From contig NZ_CAJSLV010000053.1 of NCBI RefSeq assembly GCF_907177275.1, forward strand, positions 62,001-126,000: a stretch of DNA of 64,000 bases, given 5' to 3'. Shown piece by piece: positions 1 through 10,505 of this stretch (positions are counted from its first letter, which is position 1; each line of letters opens with the position of its first letter). The notes beneath the pieces were generated by a model. The model searched no databases. It worked only from the letters and a program-made list of their open reading frames with translations, and was not told where the DNA came from. The translations under genes and the position numbers were made by a program. Source of the stretch: Actinacidiphila cocklensis (GTDB lineage Bacteria; Actinomycetota; Actinomycetes; Streptomycetales; Streptomycetaceae).

Positions 1-488
1 CGCGGCACGACACCATCGTGCGGGAGATCAGGGAGACCGGCGCCCGGATCAAGTTCATCGCCGACGGCGACGTGGCCGGCGCGATCATGGCGGTACGCGA
101 AGGGACCGGCGTCGACCTGCTGCTCGGTATCGGCGGCACGCCGGAGGGCATCATCGCGGCCTGCGCGGTCACCTGCTTGGGCGGCACGATCCAGGGCAGG
201 CTGTGGCCGAAGGACGACGAGGAAAGGCAGCGGGCATTGGACGCCGGGCACGACCTGGACAAGGTACTGGAGACCAAGGACCTGGTCAGCGGTGACAACG
301 TCTTCTTCGTGGCGACGGGCGTCACCGACGGGGAGCTGCTGCGCGGGGTGCGCTACCGGCGCGAGACGGCGACGACGTCGTCACTGGTGATGCGCTCCAA
401 GTCCGGCACGATCCGGCAGATCGACTCCGAGCACCGGCTGTCCAAGCTGCGGGCGTACAGCGCGATCGACTTCGACCGGGCGCGCTGA
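1..488 (+). CDS. glpX: Fructose-1,6-bisphosphatase class II, C-terminal part (left-truncated)
   Basis: This is the C-terminal part of a GlpX-type fructose-1,6-bisphosphatase, which hydrolyses fructose 1,6-bisphosphate in gluconeogenesis. The reading frame is open from the left edge (first full codon at 3), so the start lies outside the window. Visible family features are the [11 protein letters not shown] segment, the [14 protein letters not shown] metal/phosphate-binding loop and the [13 protein letters not shown] segment near the end. A WhiB-like gene follows convergently on the other strand, an arrangement also known from Streptomyces coelicolor (glpX beside a wbl gene). Family identity is secure; only the N-terminus is missing. 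Confidence 0.93.
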   Translation, partial: RHDTIVREIRETGARIKFIADGDVAGAIMAVREGTGVDLLLGIGGTPEGIIAACAVTCLGGTIQGRLWPKDDEERQRALDAGHDLDKVLETKDLVSGDNVFFVATGVTDGELLRGVRYRRETATTSSLVMRSKSGTIRQIDSEHRLSKLRAYSAIDFDRAR

Positions 489-595
489 CCCCGCCCGGCA
501 CCACCGCACCTCCTGCCCGGACCGGACCGCCCCGAGCGCGCGCCGGGCGGGCAGGACGTGTGCGGATACCTTCGCGGCGGCGTGTGAGCCGGCCG

Positions 596-949
596 TCAGC
601 CCGCGACGGCTATCCCGGCCGCGGGGCGCTGCAGTTCGACCTCGCGGCGCCGCCTGCGGGCCAGCACCACGCGTCGTTCCGCCGCGGTCATGCCGCCCCA
701 CACGCCGTACGGCTCCGGCTGGAGCAGCGCGTGCTCGCGGCATTCGAGCATCACCGGGCAGCGGGCGCAGACCCGCTTTGCCGCCTCCTCCCGAGCCAGC
801 CTTGCGGCGGTGGGCTCCTTCGACGGCGCGAAGAACAGCCCCGCCTCGTCGCTGCGGCATGCCGCCTCCGAGTGCCAGGGCCCGCCCAAGTCACGCGGGT
901 GACCCGGTGGAGTGGCGGGGTCCATGACGGGCTCGATCGGTTGAAGCAC
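596..949 (-). CDS. wblI: WhiB-like iron-sulfur transcription factor
   Basis: A 117-residue WhiB-family protein, an actinobacterial Fe-S regulator that usually acts with the principal sigma factor. The four cluster-ligating cysteines are C31, C61, C64 and C70 (spacing C-x29-C-x2-C-x5-C). They are followed by the GVWGG turn (82-86) and a basic tail rich in Arg that can contact DNA. The GTG start at 949 is chosen because an AGGAG ribosome site lies 7 nt upstream; an internal ATG at 925 is possible. The symbol wblI rests on the conserved position beside glpX and is less certain than the family. A long inverted repeat lies in its upstream region (1084-1140). Confidence 0.88.
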   Translation of the reverse strand: MLQPIEPVMDPATPPGHPRDLGGPWHSEAACRSDEAGLFFAPSKEPTAARLAREEAAKRVCARCPVMLECREHALLQPEPYGVWGGMTAAERRVVLARRRRREVELQRPAAGIAVAG

Positions 950-1427
950 GGGAAACTCCTGACGACGGCTCGTGGTATGCCACGCTGGCCCGCGCCGACT
1001 GCTCCCCGTGCGCAGCGTGCGGCGGCGGCAGCGCGGCGGCGTGTCCCGTTCCCCTACCCGCTGTACGCGACTTCATGCGCACCGTGTTCACGCCTGATCA
1101 CTCACGGATACCTGCGCTGACCTGGGCTTGGCGTGAACACGCAGCATGGGTGGCGCACACACGCACCATGCGCGTACCCGCGCCCCAGGCTCCCCACACC
1201 TCCCCCTTTCGCGGCGGGCGGCCCACCAGGGCACGACCACCCACCACCGGGCCGGTGGTCCCGAGCGAAGGGGAGTGGGGGCACCCCCGGGCGAAGCTCC
1301 GGGGAGGACCGAACGCCCCTTTCGGACGGTGCCGACGTGCAGCCCGTCGACGGCTCGGCGCGCAGTTCCCCGCGCCCCCGAAGCGCGCCCTCCCGGGCGG
1401 AGGGGCGTAACGCCCTGAGGCCGGGGG
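950..1427. promoter_or_regulatory. wblI upstream region with an 11-bp inverted repeat and part of a dispersed repeat
   Basis: This 478-bp gap separates the wblI start from the end of the upstream minus-strand gene. It holds a perfect 11-bp inverted repeat (GTGTTCACGCC at 1084-1094, GGCGTGAACAC at 1130-1140, 35-nt spacer). It also holds a copy of the window's dispersed repeat family at about 1243-1380, including ACCACCGG/CCGGTGGT arms at 1243-1259 and the segment CGCAGTTCCCCGCGCCCC near 1361. I could not fix a promoter for wblI. Confidence 0.6.
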
Positions 1428-2174
1428 CTACTTCTTCGTCCAGTCCTTGACCTTCTTGCCGCGCTTGGCCTTCGCCTCCACGCCGCCCCAGAAGGCGACG
1501 CCGTCGATCCGGACGACCGGGGCGCCCGGGTCGGTGGACTCGTAGGCCTTGATGTCGGAGCCGCCCATGATGCCGATCACGCCGCCGCCGCGCAGCGTCA
1601 CGTTCTCCGGCAGCTTGACGCTCACGCCGCCCATCACGGCGGTGCAGTGGATGACCAGCTCCGGCGCGGTGAACGTGGCCTCGGACAGGTCGATCTCGAC
1701 GCCGCCCAGGATCGCCACCGCGGTGATCTTGTGCCCGACGCGCCAGCGGCCCTTGCGCTCGGCGCCGCCGAGGATGCCGACCAGGTTCGGGTTCTCGCCG
1801 CTGCCGTCGCCCGCGTAGCCGCGGGGGGCCGGCGCCGGGGACTCCACGCGCCCCTGCGGCAGGTCGCGCACCAGAGGCTCCAACTCGCCCAGCGTCTTGG
1901 CCGCGTAGACACGGTCGAGCCGCTCGGAGTGCTCGCCCGAGTCGAGCCGGCCCTCGGCCAGCGCCTCGCGCAGGATGTCGGCGATCCGGTCCCGGTCGGC
2001 GTCCGACGCACGCAGGTCGGCGTCGGCAGCCGGCGCGGACAGGGCGGTCGGTGCGGGCGAAGCGGTGGCGGCGGGTGCCGCGGCGACTGCCGTCTCCGCC
2101 GGGCGCTGCGCGGGCTCTACGGGCTGCTGCGCGGGCTTCTGGAGCTGCGATTCATCCACCGGCCCACCGTACAC
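1428..2174 (-). CDS. DUF1707 / LiaF-like C-terminal domain protein
   Basis: A 248-residue protein. A low-complexity Pro/Ala-rich N-terminus (1-50) is followed by a DUF1707 domain (about 52-105, DADRDRIADILREALAEGRL), a short helical domain common in actinobacteria. From about 125 it has a DUF2154/LiaF-like beta-helical domain (VGILGGAERKGRW, ILGGVEIDLSEA, IMGGSDIK). LiaF-type domains belong to cell-envelope stress sensing in Firmicutes; the role here is inferred only. No membrane segment is visible, so it is probably cytoplasmic or membrane-associated. The GTG at 2174 gives the longest frame; a second GTG at 2159 follows a GGTGGG motif and may be the real start. Confidence 0.75.
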   Translation of the reverse strand: MYGGPVDESQLQKPAQQPVEPAQRPAETAVAAAPAATASPAPTALSAPAADADLRASDADRDRIADILREALAEGRLDSGEHSERLDRVYAAKTLGELEPLVRDLPQGRVESPAPAPRGYAGDGSGENPNLVGILGGAERKGRWRVGHKITAVAILGGVEIDLSEATFTAPELVIHCTAVMGGVSVKLPENVTLRGGGVIGIMGGSDIKAYESTDPGAPVVRIDGVAFWGGVEAKAKRGKKVKDWTKK

Positions 2175-2371
2175 AGACGCGATAGATCGCGACTACCCCG
2201 AGAACGGCCGGAGCTGTCCCCCATCCGACCCCTAGGGGTCGCGTCCGCGCGGGTGGCCGGAAGCCAGGGTTGCCGGGGCGGTGAGCGCTACCTCACAGCA
2301 CGGGCGCCGCCCGCACGCTCGTATGCTGGACGGGCTTCAGCGACGACGCAGCCGAGTGAGGAATGCCCCTT

Positions 2372-4027
<1,656 letters not shown>

Positions 4028-4143
4028 GGGCGGCGCTGCCCGCCGGGCAATGTGGGGCGTAACGGCTGCCCAGGGGGGGCGAGTTGCGCTGAGGGGAGGT
4101 GTGCAGGTATCCACAGCGGTGACGCTGGGGAGGGTGGTGCACC

Positions 4144-5040
4144 ATGGCCGGTGTGGCGAGCGTATGGAAGCGGTCCGCGGCCGGGCGGCTGTGGAAGCAG
4201 GCCACGCACATCGAACTGATGCACCGTTCGATGGGGTTCGCGGCACTGGGCTTCGTGACGCTCATGCCGCTGCTCGTGGTGGTCGCGGCGGCCACGCCGT
4301 GGGAGCACAGGCCCGGGTTCGCGCAGTGGGTCGTGGACGGCATGGGCCTGGACACGGACGGCTCGCAGCGGGTGCGGACGCTGTTCGCGGCGCCCAGGAA
4401 CGTGCTGAGCGCCACCAGCGCCTGGAGCCTGGCGTCGCTGGCCTACTTCGGGCTGACCTTCGTGGCCAGCGTCGAGACCGGCTACCGCAAGATCTGGGAC
4501 CTGCCGTCCGGGCCGTGGCACCGGGACTACCGGCGGGCGGTGTGGCTCGCGGTGATGACGGCGTACCTGTTCGCCGAGTCGCAGAGCGCGGCGGCCATGG
4601 GCAGCGGCCCGGTACGCGGCATCCTGCGGATCACCCTGACCTTCGGGCTCGGCGTGGCCTTCTTCGCGTGGGGGCAGAACTTCCTGCTCTACGGCGCCGT
4701 ACGGGTGCGCACCGCGCTGCCCGGCGCGGTCTTCACCATGCTGGGGCTGGCCGGGCTGCGGGTCTTCTCGCAGCTGTTCTTCGCCCAGCTGATGGTCAGC
4801 AACGGTGACGCGTACGGCCCGGTCGGCACCGTGCTGACGGTGGTGACCTGGCTGGTCGGCGTCGGCTTCGTGGTCTTCGGCGGCGCGCTGCTGGGCCGGC
4901 ACGTGCGGGACGGGCGCATCCTGCGGCGGGGCGCCGAGATCCCGCGGCCGCGCAAGACCGAGGGCTGGTACGAGGAGCCCGAGGAGGCCATCCCCGGGAT
5001 GCGGTGGCGCTCGGACGGCGCGGGCGGCGCGATCGACTGA
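4144..5040 (+). CDS. YihY/RNase BN-type inner membrane protein
   Basis: A 298-residue integral membrane protein of the YihY (UPF0761, once called ribonuclease BN) family. It shows about six hydrophobic segments, e.g. GFAALGFVTLMPLLVVVAAA (about 31-50) and VLTVVTWLVGVGFVVFGGALL near 245. The C-terminal tail is charged and cytoplasmic. No catalytic function is established for the family. The ATG follows GGGAGGG. It lies between the class I fumarase and a secreted glycoside hydrolase, and the three do not look like one transcript because a strong promoter precedes the hydrolase. Confidence 0.82.
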   Translation: MAGVASVWKRSAAGRLWKQATHIELMHRSMGFAALGFVTLMPLLVVVAAATPWEHRPGFAQWVVDGMGLDTDGSQRVRTLFAAPRNVLSATSAWSLASLAYFGLTFVASVETGYRKIWDLPSGPWHRDYRRAVWLAVMTAYLFAESQSAAAMGSGPVRGILRITLTFGLGVAFFAWGQNFLLYGAVRVRTALPGAVFTMLGLAGLRVFSQLFFAQLMVSNGDAYGPVGTVLTVVTWLVGVGFVVFGGALLGRHVRDGRILRRGAEIPRPRKTEGWYEEPEEAIPGMRWRSDGAGGAID

Positions 5041-5222
5041 CCCGGGGCGGGCGGCGCTCGACCGCAGGAGCCGCCGCCGTAGTACCCGGAGCCCGCGGCC
5101 CGGTCCTGAGCACCCTCGCCACTTCCTTCACACAATCCCCACCCCTCGGCGTCACCGCAGGCCAGCCCGGCCCGCGGCGGCATGCCGCGGCCCCGCGCGC
5201 CCCCGTCCGCGCCCTTTTGTCG

Positions 5223-5251
5223 TTGACATGCGCTTGCCGGGAGCGCAGCAT
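5223..5251 (+). promoter_or_regulatory. Promoter of the secreted glycoside hydrolase
   Basis: A perfect -35 TTGACA at 5223-5228 is followed after 17 bp by CAGCAT (5246-5251) as a -10. Transcription would start near 5258, inside or beside the first 16-bp operator at 5260-5275. The leader would be about 150 nt. Confidence 0.6.
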
Positions 5252-5259
5252 TCCGGACC

Positions 5260-5275
5260 GGGAGAGCGCTCTCCC
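5260..5275. promoter_or_regulatory. 16-bp perfect palindromic operator, copy 1 (LacI type)
   Basis: GGGAGAGCGCTCTCCC is a perfect palindrome with the central CG typical of LacI-family sites. The cellulose-utilisation regulator CebR/CelR binds the shorter TGGGAGCGCTCCCA; this site has an extra AG/CT in each arm, so a different LacI-type repressor is likely. It overlaps the predicted transcription start. Confidence 0.65.
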
Positions 5276-5362
5276 ATTGCCCATCCGGAGGCCCCGACGC
5301 CCCACCGCCGGAGCCGACCCACCCGCCCGGTTCCTTTCCCGCCGGGCTCTCCCCGAGGCGCC

Positions 5363-5378
5363 GGGAGAGCGCTCTCCC
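5363..5378. promoter_or_regulatory. 16-bp perfect palindromic operator, copy 2
   Basis: This copy is identical in all 16 bases to that at 5260-5275. The two start positions are 103 bp apart, close to ten helical turns, so they lie on nearly the same DNA face. It falls in the transcribed leader, 33 bp before the ATG at 5411. Confidence 0.65.
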
Positions 5379-5410
5379 GTGCACCACCCCCCACCAAGGA
5401 GGACGACACC

Positions 5411-7177
5411 ATGCACCGACCTTTCCGTACCGGACGGAGCCGGCCCCGCCGGGCGGTGGCCCCGCTCGCCGCGGCCGCGCTGGCCGCCGCCGGGCTGGCC
5501 GTCGTACAGGCGCCGAACGCGCACGCGGCGGGCAGCGTGGTCAAGGTGACCGGTTCGCAGGGCAGTTGGCAGCTCACCGTGGACGGCTCCCCCTACCAGG
5601 TCAAGGGGCTGACCTGGGGTCCGCCGCCCGGTGACGCCGCCAAGGACCTGCCGGACGTGGCGAAGATGGGAGTCAACACCATCCGCACCTGGGGTACGGA
5701 CGCCACCAGTGCACCGCTGTTCGACGCGGCGGCGGCCAACGGCATCAAGGTGATCGCCGGCTTCTGGCTGCAGCCCGGCGGCGGCCCCGGCTCCGGAGGC
5801 TGCGTCAACTACCTGACCGACACCACCTACAAGTCCAACATGATGGCAGAGTTCCCCAAGTGGGTGAACACCTACAAGGACAACCCCGGCGTCCTGATGT
5901 GGGACGTCGGCAACGAGTCGGTGCTCGGGCTGCAGAACTGCTACAGCGGCGACGAGTTGGAGCAGCAGCGCAACGCGTACACCAGCTTCGTCAACGACCT
6001 GTCGAAGGCCGTCCACGCCGCCGACCCGAACCACCCGGTGACGTCCACCGACGCCTGGACGGGCGCGTGGCCGTACTACAAGCGCAACACCCCGGACCTG
6101 GACCTGCTGGCGGTCAACTCCTACAAGGACGTCTGCAACGTGAAGTCGGCCTGGGAGGCCGGCGGTTACGACAAGCCGTACATCGTGACCGAGGGCGGCC
6201 CCGCCGGCTCCTGGGAGGTGCCGGACGACGCCAACGGGGTGGCCGACGAGCCGACCGACCAGCAGAAGGCCGACGGCTACACCAACGCCTGGAACTGCGT
6301 CACCTCCCACCAGGGCGTCGCGCTCGGCGCCACCCTCTTCCACTACGGCAACGAGGACGACTTCGGCGGCATCTGGTTCAACCTGGTGCCCGACGGGCTG
6401 AAGCGGCCCTCGTACTACGCGGTGAAGCGGGCCTTCGGCGGCAGCACCTCGGGCGACAACCTGCCGCCGCAGGTGGCCGACATGAGCGTGGCCGACGCCA
6501 CCACCGGGGTGCCGGCCGGCGGCCGGGTGACGATCAGCACCAGGACCAGCGACCCGGAGAACGACCCGGTCAGCTACCAGGTGCTCTTCAGCAGCCTCTA
6601 CATCGACAACAACGGCGCGCTCGCCGCCGCGGCCACCACCGACAACGGCGGCGGCTCGCTCACCGCGACCGCGCCCGACAAGGTCGGCGTCTACATCGCC
6701 TACGTCAAGGCCACCGACAACCACGGCAACGTCGGCTACGGCTCGAAGTCGGTGCGCATCGTGGCGCCGAAGCCGGAGGGCACGAACGTGGCGCTGAACA
6801 AGCCGGCCACCGCGTCGTCCTTCCAGAGCGACCCGACGGGCGGCTGCCCGTGCACCGCGGCGGACGCGGTCGACGGCAGCTTCACCACCCGCTGGTCGAG
6901 CGACTGGAGCGACCCGCAGTGGGTCCAGGTGGACCTGGGCCAGCGGACCACCTTCCGGCACGTGCAGCTCGCCTGGGAGGCGGCGTACGCGAAGGCGTAC
7001 GACATCCAGACCTCGGACGACGGCCAGAACTGGACGACGGTGCGCTCGGTGACCGACGGCAACGGCAACATCGACGACATCGATGTCGGCGGCACCGGCC
7101 GCTACGTCCGCGTCCAGGGCACCCAGCGGGGCACCGGCTACGGCTACTCGCTGTACGAGTTCGGCGTCTACAGCTGA
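5411..7177 (+). CDS. Secreted clan GH-A glycoside hydrolase with F5/8C (discoidin) module
   Basis: A 588-residue secreted enzyme. Residues 1-39 are a signal peptide (Arg-rich start, Ala-rich core, HAA cleavage site). Residues 40-350 form a TIM-barrel hydrolase of clan GH-A. The likely acid/base is E169 in WDVGNES and the nucleophile E261 in IVTEGGPAG. A cadherin/Ig-like spacer (about 355-455) and a C-terminal F5/8C carbohydrate-binding module (about 460-588, NVALNKPATASS to the end) follow. The exact GH family and substrate are not clear; the family resembles GH2-type barrels or GH5, and a beta-glucan is plausible. The ATG follows AAGGAGG. It has its own promoter and two operators, and a hairpin ends it just before fumC. 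Confidence 0.85.
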   Translation: MHRPFRTGRSRPRRAVAPLAAAALAAAGLAVVQAPNAHAAGSVVKVTGSQGSWQLTVDGSPYQVKGLTWGPPPGDAAKDLPDVAKMGVNTIRTWGTDATSAPLFDAAAANGIKVIAGFWLQPGGGPGSGGCVNYLTDTTYKSNMMAEFPKWVNTYKDNPGVLMWDVGNESVLGLQNCYSGDELEQQRNAYTSFVNDLSKAVHAADPNHPVTSTDAWTGAWPYYKRNTPDLDLLAVNSYKDVCNVKSAWEAGGYDKPYIVTEGGPAGSWEVPDDANGVADEPTDQQKADGYTNAWNCVTSHQGVALGATLFHYGNEDDFGGIWFNLVPDGLKRPSYYAVKRAFGGSTSGDNLPPQVADMSVADATTGVPAGGRVTISTRTSDPENDPVSYQVLFSSLYIDNNGALAAAATTDNGGGSLTATAPDKVGVYIAYVKATDNHGNVGYGSKSVRIVAPKPEGTNVALNKPATASSFQSDPTGGCPCTAADAVDGSFTTRWSSDWSDPQWVQVDLGQRTTFRHVQLAWEAAYAKAYDIQTSDDGQNWTTVRSVTDGNGNIDDIDVGGTGRYVRVQGTQRGTGYGYSLYEFGVYS

Positions 7178-7224
7178 CGGCCGGCTGACAGGGCTGACAG
7201 GGCCGCCCGGCTGGCTTCGGTGCG

Positions 7225-7257
7225 GTGCCCGGGAACACATCGGGTGTTCCCGGGCAC
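7225..7257 (+). terminator. 14-bp perfect hairpin ending the hydrolase gene, 10 nt before fumC
   Basis: GTGCCCGGGAACAC (7225-7238) and GTGTTCCCGGGCAC (7244-7257) form a perfect 14-bp stem with a 5-nt loop. There is no T-run, as is common for streptomycete terminators. Only 10 nt separate it from the fumC ATG, so it occupies the place of the fumC ribosome site. Confidence 0.7.
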
Positions 7258-7267
7258 TGTTACTGAC

Positions 7268-8677
7268 ATGAGTGACAGCGACGCGACCACGGACGGCGGC
7301 TACCGCACCGAGCACGACTCGATGGGCGAGGTGCGGGTGCCCGCCGCGGCGAAGTGGCGGGCACAGACGCAGCGGGCGGTGGAGAACTTCCCGATCTCCG
7401 GCCGCCCCCTGGAGCGGGCGCACATCGAGGCGCTGGCGCGTATCAAGGCGGCCGCGGCGAGGGTCAACGGGCGGCTCGGGGTCCTGGACGAGGACGTGGC
7501 CGAGGCCGTCGCGCAGGCGGCCGAGGAGGTCGCTGCGGGGCGCTGGGACGAGCACTTCCCCGTGGACGTCTTCCAGACCGGCTCGGGCACCTCGTCGAAC
7601 ATGAACGCCAACGAGGTCATCGCGACCCTGGCGAGCGAGCGGCTGGGCCGTCCGGTCCACCCCAACGACGACGTCAACGCCAGCCAGTCGTCCAACGACG
7701 TCTTCCCCTCCTCGCTGCACATCGCGGCGACCGCGGCCGTCACCGGCGACCTGGTCCCGGCGCTCACCCGCCTGGCGGAGGCGCTGGAGCGCAAGGCGGT
7801 GGAGTTCGCGGCGGTGGTGAAGGCGGGCCGCACGCATCTGATGGACGCCACCCCGGTGACGCTGGGCCAGGAGTTCGGCGGTTACGCGGCGCAGGTGCGG
7901 TACGGGATCGAGCGCCTGGAGGCGTCGCTGCCCCGGTTGGCGGAGCTGCCGCTGGGCGGCACCGCGGTCGGCACCGGGATCAACACGCCGCCCGGCTTCC
8001 CGGCGGCGGTGATCGCCGAGGTGGCGCGGGCGACGGGGCTGCCGCTGACCGAGGCGCGGGACCACTTCGAGGCGCAGGGCGCGCGGGACGGCGTGGTGGA
8101 GACGTCGGGCCAGCTGCGGACGATCGCGGTCGGGCTGACGAAGATCGCCAACGATCTGCGGTGGATGGCGTCGGGGCCGCGGACGGGTCTCGCCGAGATC
8201 GCGCTGCCGGACCTGCAGCCGGGTTCCTCGATCATGCCGGGCAAGGTCAACCCGGTGGTGCCGGAGGCCGTGCTGATGGTGGCGGCCCAGGTGATCGGCA
8301 ACGACACGACGGTCACGGTGGCGGGCGCGGCGGGCAATTTCGAGCTGAACGTGATGCTGCCGGTGATCGCCCGCAACGTACTGGAGTCGGTGCGGCTGCT
8401 GGCGAATGTCAGCCGGTTGCTCGCGGACCGCACGATCGACGGGATCACCGCGAACGCGGAGCGGGCGCGGCAGTACGCGGAGTCCTCGCCGTCCGTCGTC
8501 ACCCCGCTGAACAGGTACATCGGCTACGAAGAGGCCGCGAAGGTGGCGAAGCGCGCGCTGGCCGAGCACCTGACGATCCGGCAGGCGGTGATCGAGGGCG
8601 GGTATGTGGAGCGCGGACTGCTGTCCGAAAAGCAGCTGGACGACGCACTCGACGTGTTGCGTATGACCCGCCCGTAA
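7268..8677 (+). CDS. fumC: Fumarate hydratase class II
   Basis: A 469-residue fumarase of the aspartase/fumarase superfamily, independent of iron-sulfur clusters. The signature [11 protein letters not shown] lies at about 318-328 and holds the catalytic serine loop; [13 protein letters not shown] and [12 protein letters not shown] are the substrate-binding stretches. The ATG at 7268 ([11 protein letters not shown]) is chosen by length. It has no good ribosome site, because a 14-bp hairpin ends 10 nt upstream, so the mRNA may be leaderless or read-through dependent. An in-frame GTG at 7220 would place the hairpin inside the gene and is less likely. Confidence 0.93.
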   Translation: MSDSDATTDGGYRTEHDSMGEVRVPAAAKWRAQTQRAVENFPISGRPLERAHIEALARIKAAAARVNGRLGVLDEDVAEAVAQAAEEVAAGRWDEHFPVDVFQTGSGTSSNMNANEVIATLASERLGRPVHPNDDVNASQSSNDVFPSSLHIAATAAVTGDLVPALTRLAEALERKAVEFAAVVKAGRTHLMDATPVTLGQEFGGYAAQVRYGIERLEASLPRLAELPLGGTAVGTGINTPPGFPAAVIAEVARATGLPLTEARDHFEAQGARDGVVETSGQLRTIAVGLTKIANDLRWMASGPRTGLAEIALPDLQPGSSIMPGKVNPVVPEAVLMVAAQVIGNDTTVTVAGAAGNFELNVMLPVIARNVLESVRLLANVSRLLADRTIDGITANAERARQYAESSPSVVTPLNRYIGYEEAAKVAKRALAEHLTIRQAVIEGGYVERGLLSEKQLDDALDVLRMTRP

Positions 8678-8700
8678 CGTGTGATCCGTAAGCTCTGTTC

Positions 8701-9444
8701 ATGACAGCCCATACCGAGACGGGGGCCGCGACCCCGGCAGGAGAACCGCGCGGGCGCTTCTGGACGCCCGGGGACCAGGTGCTGTGGCGCTACCGGGGCA
8801 ACGGCACGGACGCGGTGCACATCGCCCGTCCGGTGACCGTGGTGCGCGACGACGCGGAGGTGCTGGCGGTGTGGATGGCGCCCAACACGCCGGTGGTGCG
8901 CCCGGTGATCGCGGACGGCACGCCGGTGCACCGCGAGCCGCTGGCGACCCGGTACGTCAAGCCGCGGGCGACCCGGGTGGAGAAGTGGTGGGGCGCGGGC
9001 GTCCTGAAACTCGCCCGTCCGGGTGAGCCGTGGTCGGTGTGGCTGTTCTGGGACCAGGAGTGGCGGTTCCGCAGCTGGTACGTGAACCTGGAGGAGCCGC
9101 TGCGCCGCTGGTCGGGCGGGGTGGACTCGGAGGACCACTTCCTGGACATCTCGGTGCACGAGGACCGCAGCTGGCGCTGGCTGGACGAGGACGAGTTCGC
9201 CCAGGCGCAGGCGGACGGCCTGATGACCGCCGCGCTGGCGGCACGGGTGCGGCAGGCGGGGTGGCGGGCGGTGCGGATGATCGAGGCCTGGGGTCCGCCG
9301 TTCAGCGACCGCTGGCAGGACTGGCGGCCCGACCCGCGGTGGCCGGTGCCGGGGCTGCCGGCCGACTGGGACCGCCCGGCGGACGGCCCGGACGGCGTGG
9401 CGGGTGGCCCCTTCGTGGTCCGGCCCGCGAGACGATCGGCCTGA
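8701..9444 (+). CDS. DUF402 domain protein
   Basis: A 247-residue protein with a DUF402 (FomD-like) domain over about 20-200. Motifs include WTPGDQVLWRYRG, the WYVNLEEPLRRW segment and DHFLDISVHEDRSWRWLDEDEF, which carries the acidic residues conserved in the family. FomD acts as a nucleotidyl hydrolase in fosfomycin synthesis, and other members act on nucleoside di/triphosphates; the substrate here is unknown. TAAGCT at 8689-8694 sits 6 nt before the ATG and there is no ribosome site, so a leaderless transcript is possible. The gene follows fumC closely. Confidence 0.8.
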   Translation: MTAHTETGAATPAGEPRGRFWTPGDQVLWRYRGNGTDAVHIARPVTVVRDDAEVLAVWMAPNTPVVRPVIADGTPVHREPLATRYVKPRATRVEKWWGAGVLKLARPGEPWSVWLFWDQEWRFRSWYVNLEEPLRRWSGGVDSEDHFLDISVHEDRSWRWLDEDEFAQAQADGLMTAALAARVRQAGWRAVRMIEAWGPPFSDRWQDWRPDPRWPVPGLPADWDRPADGPDGVAGGPFVVRPARRSA

Positions 9445-9452
9445 ACCCCTTG

Positions 9453-9523
9453 TTGCGCCCCTGACCGTCAACCGTAGGATCGGTCCGCGGAGCATCGCAC
9501 AAACGCCGGTCGCGGCCTAGAGT
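9453..9523 (+). promoter_or_regulatory. Candidate promoters for the methyltransferase gene
   Basis: The 214-bp gap after the DUF402 gene holds two weak promoter-like arrangements: TTGCGC (9453-9458) 16 bp before TAGGAT (9475-9480), and TCGCAC (9495-9500) 17 bp before TAGAGT (9518-9523). Neither is strong; at least one should drive the gene at 9659. Confidence 0.35.
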
Positions 9524-9658
9524 TTGACGCCCCGTCACCGGAAGGCCCGGTGGGCGCCGGGCGCGGGACCCCGCGGCGGCCGCACGGACCCGCACGGCCG
9601 GCACCACTATCCGCACCCGACCATCACGATCGACGAGCAGTCAGGGAGGCCCTGAGCA

Positions 9659-10357
9659 GTGGGAACCGCCGGCGACGAACGCGAGGGGACGACGCAGGGC
9701 AGCCCGGCCGACGACCGGCCGTGGGGCCGGACGGAGCAGGCCGAGGCGTTCGACGCGATCGGCGACCGGTACGACGAGGCCTTCCCGCACAAGGAGGGCC
9801 AGCTCGCGGCCGCCGAGTGGCTGGCCGCTTCGGTGCCGCCCGGTTCGCGGGTGCTGGACCTGGGCTGCGGTACGGGGCTGCCGACCGCGGGGCAGCTGGT
9901 GGACGCGGGGCTGCGGGTCGTCGGGGTGGACCTGTCGGCCGGGATGGTCGCCAGGGCGAGCGCGAACGTGCCGAAGGCGGAGTTCGTACAGGCCGACATC
10001 GCGGACCTGCCGGCGGGCGAGCCGCTGACGCAGGGCGGCTTCGCGGGGGTCGCGGCCTTCTTCTCGCTGCTGATGCTGCGCCGCGCCGAGATCCCGTCCA
10101 CCCTGCGGGCGGTGCACGCGCTGCTGGAGCCCGGAGGGCTGCTCGCGCTGTCGATGGTCGAGGCGGATGTGGACGATGTGCCGATTCCGTTCCTCGGTCA
10201 CACGATCCGGGTATCGGGTTACCTGCGGGACGAACTGCGACAGGTCGTCACGGATGCGGGCTTCGAGGTGATCGAGGAGGATGCGTACTCGTACGCGCCC
10301 GCCAGTACGGACGTGCCGCCCGAGCTGCAGGTCTTCCTCCGCTGCCGACGCAGGTGA
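9659..10357 (+). CDS. Class I SAM-dependent methyltransferase
   Basis: A 232-residue methyltransferase with a Rossmann fold. Motif I VLDLGCGTGLPTA (about 64-76) binds S-adenosylmethionine; the acidic residue after strand 2 is in VVGVDLS, and the motif-IV region is QADIADLPAG. A C-terminal lid is present and no extra domain is seen. The substrate cannot be read from sequence. The GTG at 9659 follows GGGAGG at 9-nt spacing. The gene is followed by a separate signalling gene and may be independent of it. Confidence 0.82.
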   Translation: MGTAGDEREGTTQGSPADDRPWGRTEQAEAFDAIGDRYDEAFPHKEGQLAAAEWLAASVPPGSRVLDLGCGTGLPTAGQLVDAGLRVVGVDLSAGMVARASANVPKAEFVQADIADLPAGEPLTQGGFAGVAAFFSLLMLRRAEIPSTLRAVHALLEPGGLLALSMVEADVDDVPIPFLGHTIRVSGYLRDELRQVVTDAGFEVIEEDAYSYAPASTDVPPELQVFLRCRRR

Positions 10358-10505
10358 GCCACGGCGTGCATCCGGGACGTACAGGTCGGCGCACATCCGG
10401 CCGCAGGCACGAACGCAGGTAGGAACGCACGTAGGACGCAGACACCGAACAGGCCCGAGCCCGCCGCGGCCAGCGCGTGGCGCACACACGGATGGAAAGA
10501 CTCGC

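Noticed and set aside
5228-5410. Extended N-terminus of the hydrolase starting at 5228
   Set aside because: This would lie across the promoter and both operators, and a signal peptide with a strong ribosome site starts at 5411.
4796-8569. A 1257-codon open frame on the minus strand across the hydrolase and fumC genes
   Set aside because: It is antisense to clearly identified genes, is dominated by Arg/Gly/Val/His residues from GC-rich third positions, and has no recognisable domain.
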